From Phycisphaerae bacterium (GTDB taxonomy: Bacteria > Planctomycetota > Phycisphaerae > Sedimentisphaerales > Anaerobacaceae), in contig JAPLMX010000077.1 in NCBI GenBank assembly GCA_026386805.1, positions 1-64,000 of the forward strand: a DNA stretch of 64,000 nt, in the 5' to 3' direction. Made by a program: the position numbers and the translations under genes. The notes below the pieces were generated by a model, which was not told where the DNA came from, did no database searches, and saw only the letters and a program-made list of their open reading frames with translations. Shown here one piece after another: positions 51,282-60,002 of the stretch (the first letter of the stretch is position 1; each line of letters begins with the position of its first letter).

Positions 51282-53164
51282 TGCTACGCTTCTTATCGCA
51301 CCAGAAAGACAAGAGCAGAGGCCCGTCGCGGTCGAGCCGGCCGGGGCCGGACCCGGCGCGCACCGTCCCGATCTACCCGGACGACGAGCAGGTGCGCGGG
51401 CTGTGCGATCTATATTCCCCCGAGCCGACGAGCTGCACGCACGTGCGCGACCTGGCGGACGTCTTGCTCGAACTGGGGAAGATCACGGATGAGCAGTACG
51501 GGCGGCTGCGCCGGGAATCGATCGGACGGCCCAGAGTAGACCCGACGGCGTGGCTCCTCAAAGAGGGACTCGTCGGCGCCAATGACATCCTCGAAGCGAA
51601 GGCGAAAGTCAACGGCTTGGAGTTCCGCCGCCTGACGCCCGAGCAGGTGGACAAGCAGACGTTCCAGAAGCTGGAGCCGGACTTCATCAAGAGGAGCAAC
51701 ATCGTCCCGGTCGAGGTCGAGGGCAGCACGCTGCTCGTCGCGACCAGCGAACCGACGAACCTCTTCGCGTTGGAAGACGTCAAACGGCAGACCGGCATGG
51801 AGGTCCGCGCCTGCGTATGCCCGCCGGAGGACATCGCGGCGATCTGCGCGACGCTGCACGAGGAGCCGGCCGAGGTCGTTCTGGACGATATCATCAGCGA
51901 TATGACCGAGGTCGAGGTCGTGCAGGATAAGGAGGAGGTCAGCGACGACCTCGAAAAGATGGCCGGCCAGTCGCCGGTCATCAAGTTCGTCAACTACCTG
52001 ATCAGCAACGCCGTGCGCGAGGGGGCCAGCGATATTCACATCGAGCCCAGGGAAAAGCACACCAAGATCCGTTACCGCATCGACGGCGTTCTCTTCGATA
52101 CGATGCAGGCGCCGCAGAAGATGCACCCGGCCATCGTTTCCCGCATCAAGATCATGGCCAATCTGGACATCTCCGAGCGGCGGGTGCCGCAGGACGGCAA
52201 GGTCTCCGCCATCGTCGGGAGCCGGGCGATCGATCTGCGCATCTCGATTCTGCCCACCAACCACGGCGAGAAGACCGTCATTCGTATTCTCGACAGCAAG
52301 TCCATCACGCGGGGACTCGAGCACGTCGGCATGGAGTCCGACGTCTGCCGGGTTTTCAAAGAGCAAGTGGCCCTGCCGCACGGGATCCTCCTCGTGACGG
52401 GACCGACGGGATCGGGCAAGAGCACCACCCTGTATTCGGCGCTGAGCGAGATGGACGGCCAGCGGCTGAACATCTCCACGGTCGAGGACCCGATCGAATA
52501 TGAGCTGGATACCTGTAACCAGGTCCAGGTCAACGAGAAGACCGGGCTGACGTTCGCGGCGGCCCTGCGGAGCTTGCTGCGCCAGGACCCCGACATCATC
52601 ATGGTCGGCGAGATTCGCGACAATGAGACCGCCCGCATTGCGGTCCAGGCGGCCTTGACGGGCCACCTGGTTCTGTCGACGCTGCACACGAACGACGCGG
52701 CGACCAGTATCACACGTCTGGTCAACATCGGGATCGAGCCGTACTTGATCGCCGCATCGTTGAACGCCGCCGCGGCCCAGCGGCTCGTCCGAAGAATCTG
52801 TCCCAAGTGCAAGGAGCCGTACAAGGTCTCCAAGGACCTGCGCAAATACATCGAACGGGCCGGCGGCAAGTGCAGCGAGATCGTCCACGGGGCCGGCTGT
52901 GACGCCTGCCGCGGCTCCGGGTACATCGGGCGCGCCGGCATTTTCGAGCTGCTGGTCATCGACGACAGGTTCCGCGACATGATTCACACGGATACCTCCG
53001 TGAGCAACATGCGCCGCGCGTTCCGGGACAGCGGCCGGGCCACCCTGTTCGATGACGGTATCAAGAAGGTGATCCAGGGGGTCACCACGATCGAGGAGGT
53101 CCTCCGCGTCACCGAGATCTACGGAGAGAACGAAGACGAAAAGGCTGTCGAGAACCAGAACTGA
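51281..53164 (+). CDS. Type II secretion/type IV pilus assembly ATPase (GspE/PilB)
   Basis: This is a 627-residue hexameric motor ATPase for pilus or pseudopilus assembly. The N-terminal MshEN/T2SSE_N domain covers about 60-190 ('GLEFRRLTPEQVDKQTFQKL'). N2 has 'VKFVNYLIS'-type 'PVIKFVNYLISNAVREGASD', and the catalytic domain has Walker A 'GPTGSGKSTT' (about 373), an Asp box, Walker B 'LRQDPDIIMVGEIRD' and a His box 'STLHTNDA'. The C-terminal metal-binding tetracysteine 'CPKC ... CDAC', typical of PilB/GspE, is intact. The start codon overlaps the previous stop; a longer upstream open frame is a shadow. Confidence 0.93.
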   Translation: MLRFLSHQKDKSRGPSRSSRPGPDPARTVPIYPDDEQVRGLCDLYSPEPTSCTHVRDLADVLLELGKITDEQYGRLRRESIGRPRVDPTAWLLKEGLVGANDILEAKAKVNGLEFRRLTPEQVDKQTFQKLEPDFIKRSNIVPVEVEGSTLLVATSEPTNLFALEDVKRQTGMEVRACVCPPEDIAAICATLHEEPAEVVLDDIISDMTEVEVVQDKEEVSDDLEKMAGQSPVIKFVNYLISNAVREGASDIHIEPREKHTKIRYRIDGVLFDTMQAPQKMHPAIVSRIKIMANLDISERRVPQDGKVSAIVGSRAIDLRISILPTNHGEKTVIRILDSKSITRGLEHVGMESDVCRVFKEQVALPHGILLVTGPTGSGKSTTLYSALSEMDGQRLNISTVEDPIEYELDTCNQVQVNEKTGLTFAAALRSLLRQDPDIIMVGEIRDNETARIAVQAALTGHLVLSTLHTNDAATSITRLVNIGIEPYLIAASLNAAAAQRLVRRICPKCKEPYKVSKDLRKYIERAGGKCSEIVHGAGCDACRGSGYIGRAGIFELLVIDDRFRDMIHTDTSVSNMRRAFRDSGRATLFDDGIKKVIQGVTTIEEVLRVTEIYGENEDEKAVENQN

Positions 53165-53181
53165 AATGACGAGGGGTGATG

Positions 53182-54285
53182 ATGGACATCAAGACGATCT
53201 TGGCGGCGGCCATCGAGAACAAGGCCAGTGACGTGCACATCAATGTCGGCATGCCGCCGGTCCTGCGCAAGGACACGGAGCTGATCGACATGGATTGCCC
53301 CCCGGTGACGAACCAGGACGCCCGGGCCATGGTGCTGGCGATGGTGGGGCCGGAGAAGATGAAGAAATTCGAGGAGAACCGGGACCTGGACTTTTCCACG
53401 CAGGTGGCCAGCGGGCATCGCTTTCGCGTCAATGCCCACGTCCAGCGGGACACGTTTGCGCTCTCGTTCCGCGTGATTCCCAACCAGGTGGCCAAGATCG
53501 ACGACCTGCACCTGCCGCCGATCGTCAAGGAGCTGACGGACCTGCCCCGCGGGCTGGTGCTCGTGACGGGCCATACCGGCTCGGGCAAAAGCACCACGCT
53601 GGCCTCGATGATCGGGCTGATCAACTCGCGCTACGGCAAGCGCATCATCACCCTGGAGGACCCGGTCGAGTACCTGATCGAGAACGAGCGGTGCATGATC
53701 GAGCAGCGGGAGATCGGCTCCGACTGCCCGAATTTCGCCTCGGGCCTGCGGCACGCGTTGCGCCAGGACCCCGACATCATCATGGTCGGCGAAATGCGCG
53801 ACCTGGAGACGACCAGCTTCACGATCACGGCGGCCGAGACCGGCCACCTGGTGCTCAGCACGCTGCACACGATCAACGCCCCGCAGAGTATCGAGCGCAT
53901 CATCGACATCTACCCGTCCGGTCAGCAGAACCAGATTCGGACCATGCTCGCGAACACCCTGCAGGCCGTGATTTCCCAGACCCTGTTCAAGCGGATCGAT
54001 CAGCCGGGTATGGTGCCCTGCATCGAGATCCTGCTGTGCACCTCGGCCACGCGTAACTGCATCCGAGAAAACCGGATTTACGAGATCCCGAATATCATCG
54101 AGACCTCCCGGCGCATGGGCATGCAGACCATGGATGCCAGCATTGCCGAGATGTATTTCAAGGGCTTCATCGACCGGGATGAAGCGATTGTGCGGTCCAG
54201 CAATCCGGGGAAAATGGAAAAGACCCTGGCGGCCGCCGGCAAGATGAACGACGCGTCGCGGGCGGTGGTCGGCGCCGCCAAGTGA
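53182..54285 (+). CDS. pilT: Twitching motility/retraction ATPase PilT
   Basis: This 367-residue PilT-type retraction ATPase has an N-terminal PAS-like domain ('MDIKTILAAAIENKASDVHI'), Walker A 'GHTGSGKSTT' near 134, 'ITLEDPVEYLIEN', Walker B 'LRQDPDIIMVGEMRD', His box 'STLHTINA' and the PilT-typical C-terminal 'AIAEMYFKG'-like segment 'ASIAEMYFKGFIDRDEAI'. GAGGGG lies 5 nt before the chosen ATG; GTG and ATG codons 3-6 nt earlier are alternatives. Its presence together with GspE/PilB supports a retractable pilus rather than a pure secretion system. Confidence 0.92.
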   Translation: MDIKTILAAAIENKASDVHINVGMPPVLRKDTELIDMDCPPVTNQDARAMVLAMVGPEKMKKFEENRDLDFSTQVASGHRFRVNAHVQRDTFALSFRVIPNQVAKIDDLHLPPIVKELTDLPRGLVLVTGHTGSGKSTTLASMIGLINSRYGKRIITLEDPVEYLIENERCMIEQREIGSDCPNFASGLRHALRQDPDIIMVGEMRDLETTSFTITAAETGHLVLSTLHTINAPQSIERIIDIYPSGQQNQIRTMLANTLQAVISQTLFKRIDQPGMVPCIEILLCTSATRNCIRENRIYEIPNIIETSRRMGMQTMDASIAEMYFKGFIDRDEAIVRSSNPGKMEKTLAAAGKMNDASRAVVGAAK

Positions 54286-54297
54286 CGGAGGGTGCAC

Positions 54298-55509
54298 ATG
54301 GCAACACAGACAGCACAAAAACTCGAGGGGACCGCCGTGGCCGAGACTTGGCAGGGGGCGAGTCACCGAAACTCCGGAGAAGGTCCGCGCCGATATGGGA
54401 CGCCGGAAAGCACGGGGCGAGCGGACGGCTCGGTCATGGGCAAGCTGCGCGGGTTCCGCGTGGAGTTCGGCCCCGGCCGCAAGGACATCCTGAATTTCAC
54501 CAGCCAGTTGGCCGTCATGATTCGCGCCGGCATCAGTCTCCAGGACGCCCTGGAGGGCATCGGCTCGCAGAACGACAACGCGAAGTTCAAGGCCGTCATT
54601 GGCGATCTGAAGCTGCGTATTGAGGAAGGCAACAGCTTCTCCCAGGCGCTGGCGGAGCACCCGCAGGTCTTCAGCAGCCTCTACATCAACATGGTGGCGG
54701 CGGCCGAAGCCTCCGGCTCGCTCAGCGACATGCTGCAAAAGCTGGCCGAGTATCTCGACCAGGAGGCGGAGACCCGCTCGCAGATCAAGAGCGCGATGGT
54801 CTATCCGATCATCATCGCCGTGATGGCGGTCTCGGTGACGATCTTCTTGCTGTGCTTCGTGCTGCCCCGCTTCACGACGATCTTCCGCGGCAAGGAGGAC
54901 CTGCTGCCCCTGCCGACGGTGATTCTCATGGCCAGCAGCGCCTTCCTGCGGCACTGGTGGTACGTGATCCTCCCGGCCATCGGTGGTGGCCTGTGGGGCT
55001 TTTGCTACTTCGTCAACACGACGGTCGGACGCCGGTGGTGGGACAAGACCAAGCTGGTTCTGCCGCTGATCCGGACGCTGTGCCGGAGTCTCTACATCAC
55101 CCGGGGCCTGCACACGATGGGCGTGCTGACGAAGGCGGGCGTGCCGATCCTCAACACGATCTCCATTACGGCTCACATCTCCGGCAATGTGCTCTACAAG
55201 GACATGTGGCTGAGCGTCTACGAGGAGGTGCGCCAGGGCAAGAAGATCGCGGCGGCGCTGGCCCGCTGCAACCTGATGCCCAGCAGCGTCGTCCAAATGA
55301 TTCGAAGTGGCGAGGATTCGGGCAACATGGCGGAGGTCCTGCGGGATGTCTCTGCCTTCTATGCCCGCGAGCTCAAAACGGTGATCAAGACCGTGACGTC
55401 GATGATCGAGCCGATCATGATCGTGCTCATGGGATGCCTGGTGGGTTTCATCGCCATGAGTATCATTCTGCCGATCTTCAAGATGTCGAGCCTGGTCACG
55501 GGCAAATAA
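54298..55509 (+). CDS. pilC: Type IV pilus/type II secretion platform protein (PilC/GspF)
   Basis: This is a 403-residue polytopic inner-membrane platform protein with two GspF domains. The first covers about 63-190 ('LAVMIRAGISLQDALEGIGS', 'YINMVAAAEASGSLSDMLQ') and the second about 260-390 ('GLHTMGVLTKAGVPILNTIS', 'VVQMIRSGEDSGNMAEVL'). Three strong transmembrane helices are present. A Ser/Gly-rich, 45-residue N-terminal extension precedes the first domain. GGAGGG is 6 nt upstream. It follows pilT by 12 bp. Confidence 0.9.
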   Translation: MATQTAQKLEGTAVAETWQGASHRNSGEGPRRYGTPESTGRADGSVMGKLRGFRVEFGPGRKDILNFTSQLAVMIRAGISLQDALEGIGSQNDNAKFKAVIGDLKLRIEEGNSFSQALAEHPQVFSSLYINMVAAAEASGSLSDMLQKLAEYLDQEAETRSQIKSAMVYPIIIAVMAVSVTIFLLCFVLPRFTTIFRGKEDLLPLPTVILMASSAFLRHWWYVILPAIGGGLWGFCYFVNTTVGRRWWDKTKLVLPLIRTLCRSLYITRGLHTMGVLTKAGVPILNTISITAHISGNVLYKDMWLSVYEEVRQGKKIAAALARCNLMPSSVVQMIRSGEDSGNMAEVLRDVSAFYARELKTVIKTVTSMIEPIMIVLMGCLVGFIAMSIILPIFKMSSLVTGK

Positions 55510-55513
55510 GGGC

Positions 55514-55618
55514 AAGTTGGAAGTGTGAAGTTTGATGTTTGAAGTGAGATGTCTGGCGGCAGTTCCTCCAACCGGGAATCAGAAATGAAAAATCAAACAT
55601 CAAAAATCAAACATCAAG
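55514..55618. repeat. Stuttering inverted repeat overlapping a prepilin start
   Basis: The left arm 55514-55552 has AAGTTTGATGTTTGAAGTG-type units. The right arm 55584-55618 has AATCAAACATCAAAAATCAA-type units and includes the prepilin start codon and first 11 codons. Confidence 0.8.
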
Positions 55619-56115
55619 AATCCCCGAAGGGGTTCACGCTGATCGAGGTCCTGATCGCGACCGTCCTGATCGGCCTGTCCATCGCGGCCCTGGTCGGGGC
55701 GAACGTCTCGTTCTCCATGGCCAACGTCACGGGAGCGGACTTGTCCACCGCCGAATTCCTGGCCGAGCAGATTCGAGAGCTGACCACGATGCTGCCCGTG
55801 GTAGAGCCCGGCGCGACCACCTGGACGGTGCTGGGTCCGGAAAGCGGTGAGACGACCGTGGCGCTGTATGACGACGTGGACGATTTCGATGGCTTCGACA
55901 GCGCCTCCCTCGGCGCGCCGATCAGCGCACAGAGGACCACGCTCCCCGACCTGTCGGCCTTTCGCCAGAGGGTCATCGTGGAGAAACTGAATCCGTTGAA
56001 CTTCAACGAGCCAAAGGCAGACAGCTACACCAGCAATTTCGTCCGGGTCACCGTGACCATCCTACAGAGCGGACGGCCAATCAGCTCGGCGAGCTGGATT
56101 CGGGCGAGATATTGA
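55585..56115 (+). CDS. Type IV prepilin-like protein 1
   Basis: This 176-residue prepilin has a class III leader ending 'ESPKG' with the conserved 'FTLIEVLIATVLIGLSIAAL' after the cleavage site (Gly16/Phe17, Glu at +5), so it would be processed by a prepilin peptidase. The remaining 140 residues are a globular pseudopilin-like domain ('AEFLAEQIRELTTMLP'). The leader residues 'MKNQTSKIKHQ' are encoded by the arm of a dispersed repeat. No clear ribosome binding site is present. It is next to pilC, as minor pilins often are. Confidence 0.8.
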   Translation: MKNQTSKIKHQESPKGFTLIEVLIATVLIGLSIAALVGANVSFSMANVTGADLSTAEFLAEQIRELTTMLPVVEPGATTWTVLGPESGETTVALYDDVDDFDGFDSASLGAPISAQRTTLPDLSAFRQRVIVEKLNPLNFNEPKADSYTSNFVRVTVTILQSGRPISSASWIRARY

Positions 56116-56118
56116 GGG

Positions 56119-56184
56119 TAGGGTGGGGCTTGCCCCACCAGTCTCTCTTGCCACCAGGGTTCTGGTGGGGCAAGCCCCACCCTA
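56119..56184. repeat. TAGGGTGGGGCTTGCCCCACC inverted repeat, copy 3 (between prepilin genes)
   Basis: Arms 56119-56140 and 56163-56184 are exact reverse complements. It lies 3 bp after the first prepilin stop and 31 bp before the second start. Confidence 0.9.
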
Positions 56185-56215
56185 CAACTTGAAACCGTCT
56201 TTACACTTGGTCGTT

Positions 56216-56779
56216 ATGGCAAGCAAACATATACACTATCGGATCGGCCGCCGGGGTTTCACCATCATCGAGTGCCTCCTCGGACTGGCCATCTCGGCCA
56301 TGCTGCTGACAGCGGTCGCGGCGGCGTTCAACGCTTCCGTGATCAGCTACCGCGAAAACGAGGACATGTTCTGGACGATGAACAACGCCAGGCAGGCGCT
56401 GACGCGGATGACCAGCGAAATCCGGACGGCGGGATACCTTCCCAACCCAAGCTTGCCGAATAGTTTCCTTTCAGTGGATCCGTCTGCGCCGCCCAACAAA
56501 TGTAGATTCTACACGCCGACGGGAGAGCTTATCACTTACCAGTTCCGTGATGTCACATACCCAGATCCGGCCTGCCGCAACAAGCTCTATTTGGTGAAGA
56601 CCGCCACAAACCAAGAGTATGTTCTTTGCGACAATGTCATAGTTGCAACATTCACCAAGACACCAACAGAGACCCACCCGCTGACTCTCGCAAAAAGCGT
56701 GCTGATCTCACTGACCGTCCAGAGCGGCCATTTCCAGCGAACACTGGCCGCCGCGGCGGTGGTCCGGCGGAATCCGTAA
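56216..56779 (+). CDS. Type IV prepilin-like protein 2 (GspJ/PilW-type)
   Basis: This 187-residue prepilin has leader 'HIHYRIGRRG' followed by 'FTIIECLLGLAISAMLLTAV' (cleavage after Gly14, Glu at +5). The globular part, 'NNARQALTRMTSEIRTAGYL', is the helix pattern of GspJ/PilW minor pilins. The start ATG follows TCGTT with no good ribosome binding site. The frame is open further upstream, but that part is repeat-derived. It is the last gene of the pilus cluster. Confidence 0.75.
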   Translation: MASKHIHYRIGRRGFTIIECLLGLAISAMLLTAVAAAFNASVISYRENEDMFWTMNNARQALTRMTSEIRTAGYLPNPSLPNSFLSVDPSAPPNKCRFYTPTGELITYQFRDVTYPDPACRNKLYLVKTATNQEYVLCDNVIVATFTKTPTETHPLTLAKSVLISLTVQSGHFQRTLAAAAVVRRNP

Positions 56780-56892
56780 GCCCTCCGTTTCCCGGACCCT
56801 CCTCATGCCGCATCAACAATTCACGAAAAACCAAGCAAAATCTCTTGATCTTCTTCCGTCGAGCAGCGATACTATGACCAGTTTGCTACGAT

Positions 56893-56966
56893 GGGCGGTT
56901 AGCTCAGTTGGCTAGAGCGCGTGCTCGACACGCACGAGGTCAGAGGTTCAAGTCCTCTACCGCCCA
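56893..56966 (+). tRNA. tRNA-Val (anticodon GAC)
   Basis: This 74 nt gene makes a regular cloverleaf: acceptor GGGCGGT/ACCGCCC with discriminator A, D-arm GCTCAGTTGGCTAGAGC, anticodon stem CGTGC/GCACG with loop TCGACAC (anticodon GAC), and T-arm AGAGG/CCTCT with TTCAAGT. No encoded CCA. The 260 bp that follow up to dapB show no gene. Confidence 0.95.
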
Positions 56967-57226
56967 TTTCACCTAAATCTCCTACGACTGGGGAGTTATG
57001 CGAGAAACCAGGGACGCTGGAGACCTTGCCCGGTCGGTGGGTCCGCCCCTTGCCGGTGGGCCGGCCGAAGAAGACGCGAGAGGACGCTGAAGAGGTCAAA
57101 GGGAAACGGACGTAGATCGGCCGTGTCCACGTCACTCGTGTCGAGTTCGTCCACTGCTTCGGTAATAGCGAGACAGGTGTCCGAAGCAATCCGGGCGATG
57201 ATCGGGGTATTGGCGCTTATCTGTCG

Positions 57227-58024
57227 CTATTTGATTCCCAAAACGTCGGCCATGGAGTAGAGGGCGGGGGGCCTGTTGAGGAGCCACTCGGCGGCGCGCA
57301 GGGCGCCGCGGACGAAGGTGTCGCGGCTGTGGGCGGTGTGATTCAGGGTGATCGTCTCGCCCAGTGCGCCGTAAATCACGGAGTGAACGCCGGTTATGTC
57401 TCCGGCGCGGACCGCGTGCATGCCGATCTCCCCTTTCTTGCGCAGGGTGTCTCTGCCGCTTCGGCCGCCAATGAGGGTGTCTGGATAGGGGCGGTTGGTG
57501 GACTTGCAGATGCTCTGGGCCAGGGTCAGGGCACTGCCGCTGGGGGCGTCTTTCTTGAACCGGTGGTGCTCCTCGACGATCTCGATGTCGTAGTCCTCGC
57601 CGAGCATGGCGGCCACCTTGCCCACGACGGCGAACAGGACGTTCATCCCCACGCTCATGTTGGTGCCATAGAGAATGGGGACCTTCTGGGCGGCGGCTTT
57701 GATCGCCTCCTGCTGGGCGGTGGTCAGGCCGGTGGTCCCCATGACCAAGGCACAGCCGTTGGCTGTGCACTGCTGAAGGGTCTTGCCAGCGGCTTCCGGC
57801 AGGGAGAAGTCGATAGCCACGTTCGCCCCGGCGGGCCAGGAACTGCCGAGCGGGACATTCAGCCGCTCGATCCCGGCTACGAGCCCCGCATCTTTGCCGA
57901 TCTCGGGGTGTCCTTCGTTCTCAAGGGCGCCCACGATGTCAAATCGACCCGACTCCGCCGCCAGAGCGACGATGCGCCGGCCCATGCGTCCGGCCGCTCC
58001 TACAACCGCCAGTTTCGGTTTCAT
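57227..58024 (-). CDS. dapB: 4-hydroxy-tetrahydrodipicolinate reductase
   Basis: This 265-residue enzyme of lysine and diaminopimelate (peptidoglycan) synthesis reduces 4-hydroxy-tetrahydrodipicolinate with NAD(P)H. The N-terminal Rossmann motif is 'LAVVGAAGRMGRRIVALA', then 'VAIDFSLPEAAGKTLQQC', 'LVMGTTGL' and the substrate-site signature 'EEHHRFKKDAPSGSALTLA' (about 158-176), with Ser for the usual Thr in SGTA. The start is the ATG at 58024 with AGGAG 6 nt upstream; an in-frame TTG two codons earlier overlaps that site. Monocistronic. Confidence 0.95.
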   Translation of the reverse strand: MKPKLAVVGAAGRMGRRIVALAAESGRFDIVGALENEGHPEIGKDAGLVAGIERLNVPLGSSWPAGANVAIDFSLPEAAGKTLQQCTANGCALVMGTTGLTTAQQEAIKAAAQKVPILYGTNMSVGMNVLFAVVGKVAAMLGEDYDIEIVEEHHRFKKDAPSGSALTLAQSICKSTNRPYPDTLIGGRSGRDTLRKKGEIGMHAVRAGDITGVHSVIYGALGETITLNHTAHSRDTFVRGALRAAEWLLNRPPALYSMADVLGIK

Positions 58025-58761
58025 CTGCAACTCCTATAATTCACTGCGACCCACCTGCGGCAAGGAATATAGCGGCAAACCTCAGGCATGACAAGCCATA
58101 AAGGAATGTGCATCGCTACAGAATCGTACATTGACATGGTGGCCCAAGATATTGGGCGGCATCACCACATAGGCACAAGCTGTTGGGGGTGCCGCTGCTT
58201 GGAGCTCGGGACCCTCTTGTGCTTTATCCCATTGCAGCAGCGGTCATGAATCGGTGGACGGACTGTTTTATCGGTCCTATTGCCGGCTGGCGGTCAGGCA
58301 TGGTGGCGGGCCGGGATTCGGTCAAAAAGGGGCAAAATCTACAAAAAAGATGTTGCCACTTGGATGTTCGGCGATTATCATAGCCACTTTGGTGAAACAA
58401 GCTAACGGCTACCACAGCTATCAGTGCAGGTAGTAAAGGTATAAGAAATGGCCTTAGGACGGGTTCTGAACGGTGCGGCGGCGTGAGTGTATAACTATGA
58501 AGAACGCTGCGTTTTCGCACAGGTGGTGGCTGTGGGACCGATGTTTCTGCTTCAACGTTGTGGCGCCAGTGAGGTTGAAGATGAGGTTTGGCTTTTTGAG
58601 CAGTGGGCCGGGTCAAACCGCTGTCGGAGGCGACTACTGATGTAGGCGAAGGGCGGATGACAATCTCAGCCGGCAGGGGCGTTTGAGAAGTGGAAACTGT
58701 AAGGGTTTCCACTTTTTGTTTGGCCCTGGAGAAGCAGGACTTCTATTGACGGGATCGGATC
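58025..58761 (+). promoter_or_regulatory. Leader region of nusA-infB-rbfA operon
   Basis: This is 737 bp between divergent dapB and nusA. No rimP gene, which commonly precedes nusA, is found. A 47-codon open frame at 58497-58640 has no recognisable product. The region ends with the terminator-like hairpin at 58689-58721. I could not identify a convincing -35/-10 pair. Confidence 0.45.
58689..58721 (+). terminator. Rho-independent terminator/attenuator before nusA
   Basis: A perfect 9 bp stem, AGTGGAAAC (58689-58697) with GTTTCCACT (58705-58713), has a 7 nt loop and is followed by TTTTGTTT. It lies 40 nt upstream of the nusA start codon, in the orientation of the operon. Confidence 0.8.
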
Positions 58762-59997
58762 ATGAATCAGGAACTGCTGAGAATCGTGGAAAACATCGCA
58801 AGAGACAAGAATATCGACAAAGAGTCGATTTTTGCCGACTTGGAGGAGGCGATGGTCTCGGCGATTCGAAAGCACTTCGGGGATACGGAAAGCGAGATCG
58901 GCGTTCAGATCGACCGAAGCTCGGGCAAAGTCACCGCGGCCCAAGACGGCAAACCGATTGACATCCTGGCGCTGGGGCGGATCCCCGCCCAGACGGCCAA
59001 GCAGGTCATGATCCAGAAAATCCGGGCGGATGAGCGGGAGAGCATCTTCAGCGAGTTCGCCCAGAGGAAAGGCCAGCTTGTCAGCGGGGCCGTGGTCCGG
59101 TATGAAGGCGGGACGCTGATCATCAACCTGGAACATTCGACGGAAAGCTACATGCCCAAGGGCGAGCAGATCATGGGGCAGACCCATCGCCCGGGCGAGC
59201 GGATCCGCTGCTTGATCCTGGATGTGAAGGAGACGGCCAGCCAGGTCAAGATCATTCTGTCGCGAACGCATCCGGACTTCATCCGGCGGCTGTTCGAGTC
59301 CGAGGTGCCCGAGATCGCCGAGGGCATTATCGAGATCCGGGCTCTGGCACGCGAGGCGGGCTATCGAAGCAAAGCCGCCGTGACTTCGTATGACGACAAG
59401 GTCGATCCGGTGGGAGCCTGCGTCGGCGTGCGTGGCAGCCGAATCAAGAATATCGTCGAGGAACTGGGCGGCGAGAAGATCGATATCGTCCGGTGGAACG
59501 ACTCGTCGCAAGTCCTTGTGGCGAACGCTCTTATGCCGGCGAAGGTGAGTGAGATCGCCCTCTGTTTCGAGTTGGGGCGGGCCACGGTGGTGGTCGAGGA
59601 GGACCAGTTGAGTCTGGCCATCGGCAAGCACGGCCAGAACGTTCGATTGGCCGCGCGGCTGACGGGCTGGGATATCGATATCCTGACGCCGGATGAATAC
59701 AACCAGGGGATCGAGCGGTTGGCCGGGTGCGTCAAGAACGTCGAGGGGGCGGAGGAAGTCCTCGTCGACAAGCTTATCGCGCTGGGGATCATCTCCGTTC
59801 TCGACATCGACGATGTCGGAGCGGAACCGTTGGTCAGCGAGCTCAAATTGGATCGTGGGTTTGCCGAACGGCTGGTGGCCGCCGCGGACCGTGAGGCCAA
59901 GACGCTGATCGCGGAGGCAGACCAGAAGCAGGCGGAGAAACAATTGGCGCAACAAGGGAAGGTGTTAGATACGATGCAGCGCGATGATGAAGGATAA
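58762..59997 (+). CDS. nusA: Transcription termination/antitermination factor NusA
   Basis: This 411-residue RNA polymerase-binding factor controls pausing, termination and antitermination. The N-terminal domain starts 'NQELLRIVENIARDKNIDKE'. S1 follows at about 110-170 ('GQLVSGAVVRYEGGTLIINL'), KH1 at about 190-255 with 'VDPVGACVGVRGSRIKNIVE', and KH2 with 'LSLAIGKHGQNVRLAARLTG'. The C-terminus has a short helix-hairpin-helix ('LVDKLIALGIISVLDIDDVG'), not the two acidic repeats of E. coli. It is first in the operon nusA-infB-rbfA. The ribosome binding site is weak. Confidence 0.95.
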   Translation: MNQELLRIVENIARDKNIDKESIFADLEEAMVSAIRKHFGDTESEIGVQIDRSSGKVTAAQDGKPIDILALGRIPAQTAKQVMIQKIRADERESIFSEFAQRKGQLVSGAVVRYEGGTLIINLEHSTESYMPKGEQIMGQTHRPGERIRCLILDVKETASQVKIILSRTHPDFIRRLFESEVPEIAEGIIEIRALAREAGYRSKAAVTSYDDKVDPVGACVGVRGSRIKNIVEELGGEKIDIVRWNDSSQVLVANALMPAKVSEIALCFELGRATVVVEEDQLSLAIGKHGQNVRLAARLTGWDIDILTPDEYNQGIERLAGCVKNVEGAEEVLVDKLIALGIISVLDIDDVGAEPLVSELKLDRGFAERLVAAADREAKTLIAEADQKQAEKQLAQQGKVLDTMQRDDEG

Positions 59998-60002
59998 GGG
60001 CC

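Noticed and set aside
53119..55515. 798-codon minus frame across pilT and pilC
   Set aside because: Antisense to two well-defined pilus genes; the composition shows it is a shadow.
57000..57226. Possible gene end after tRNA-Val (basic tail 'GRPKKTREDAEEVKGKRT')
   Set aside because: Short frame without homology; insufficient to call a remnant or an integrase fragment.
58224..58712. 162-codon minus frame in the nusA leader with one hydrophobic stretch
   Set aside because: Its start codon would lie in the terminator hairpin, it has no ribosome binding site, and no family is recognised.
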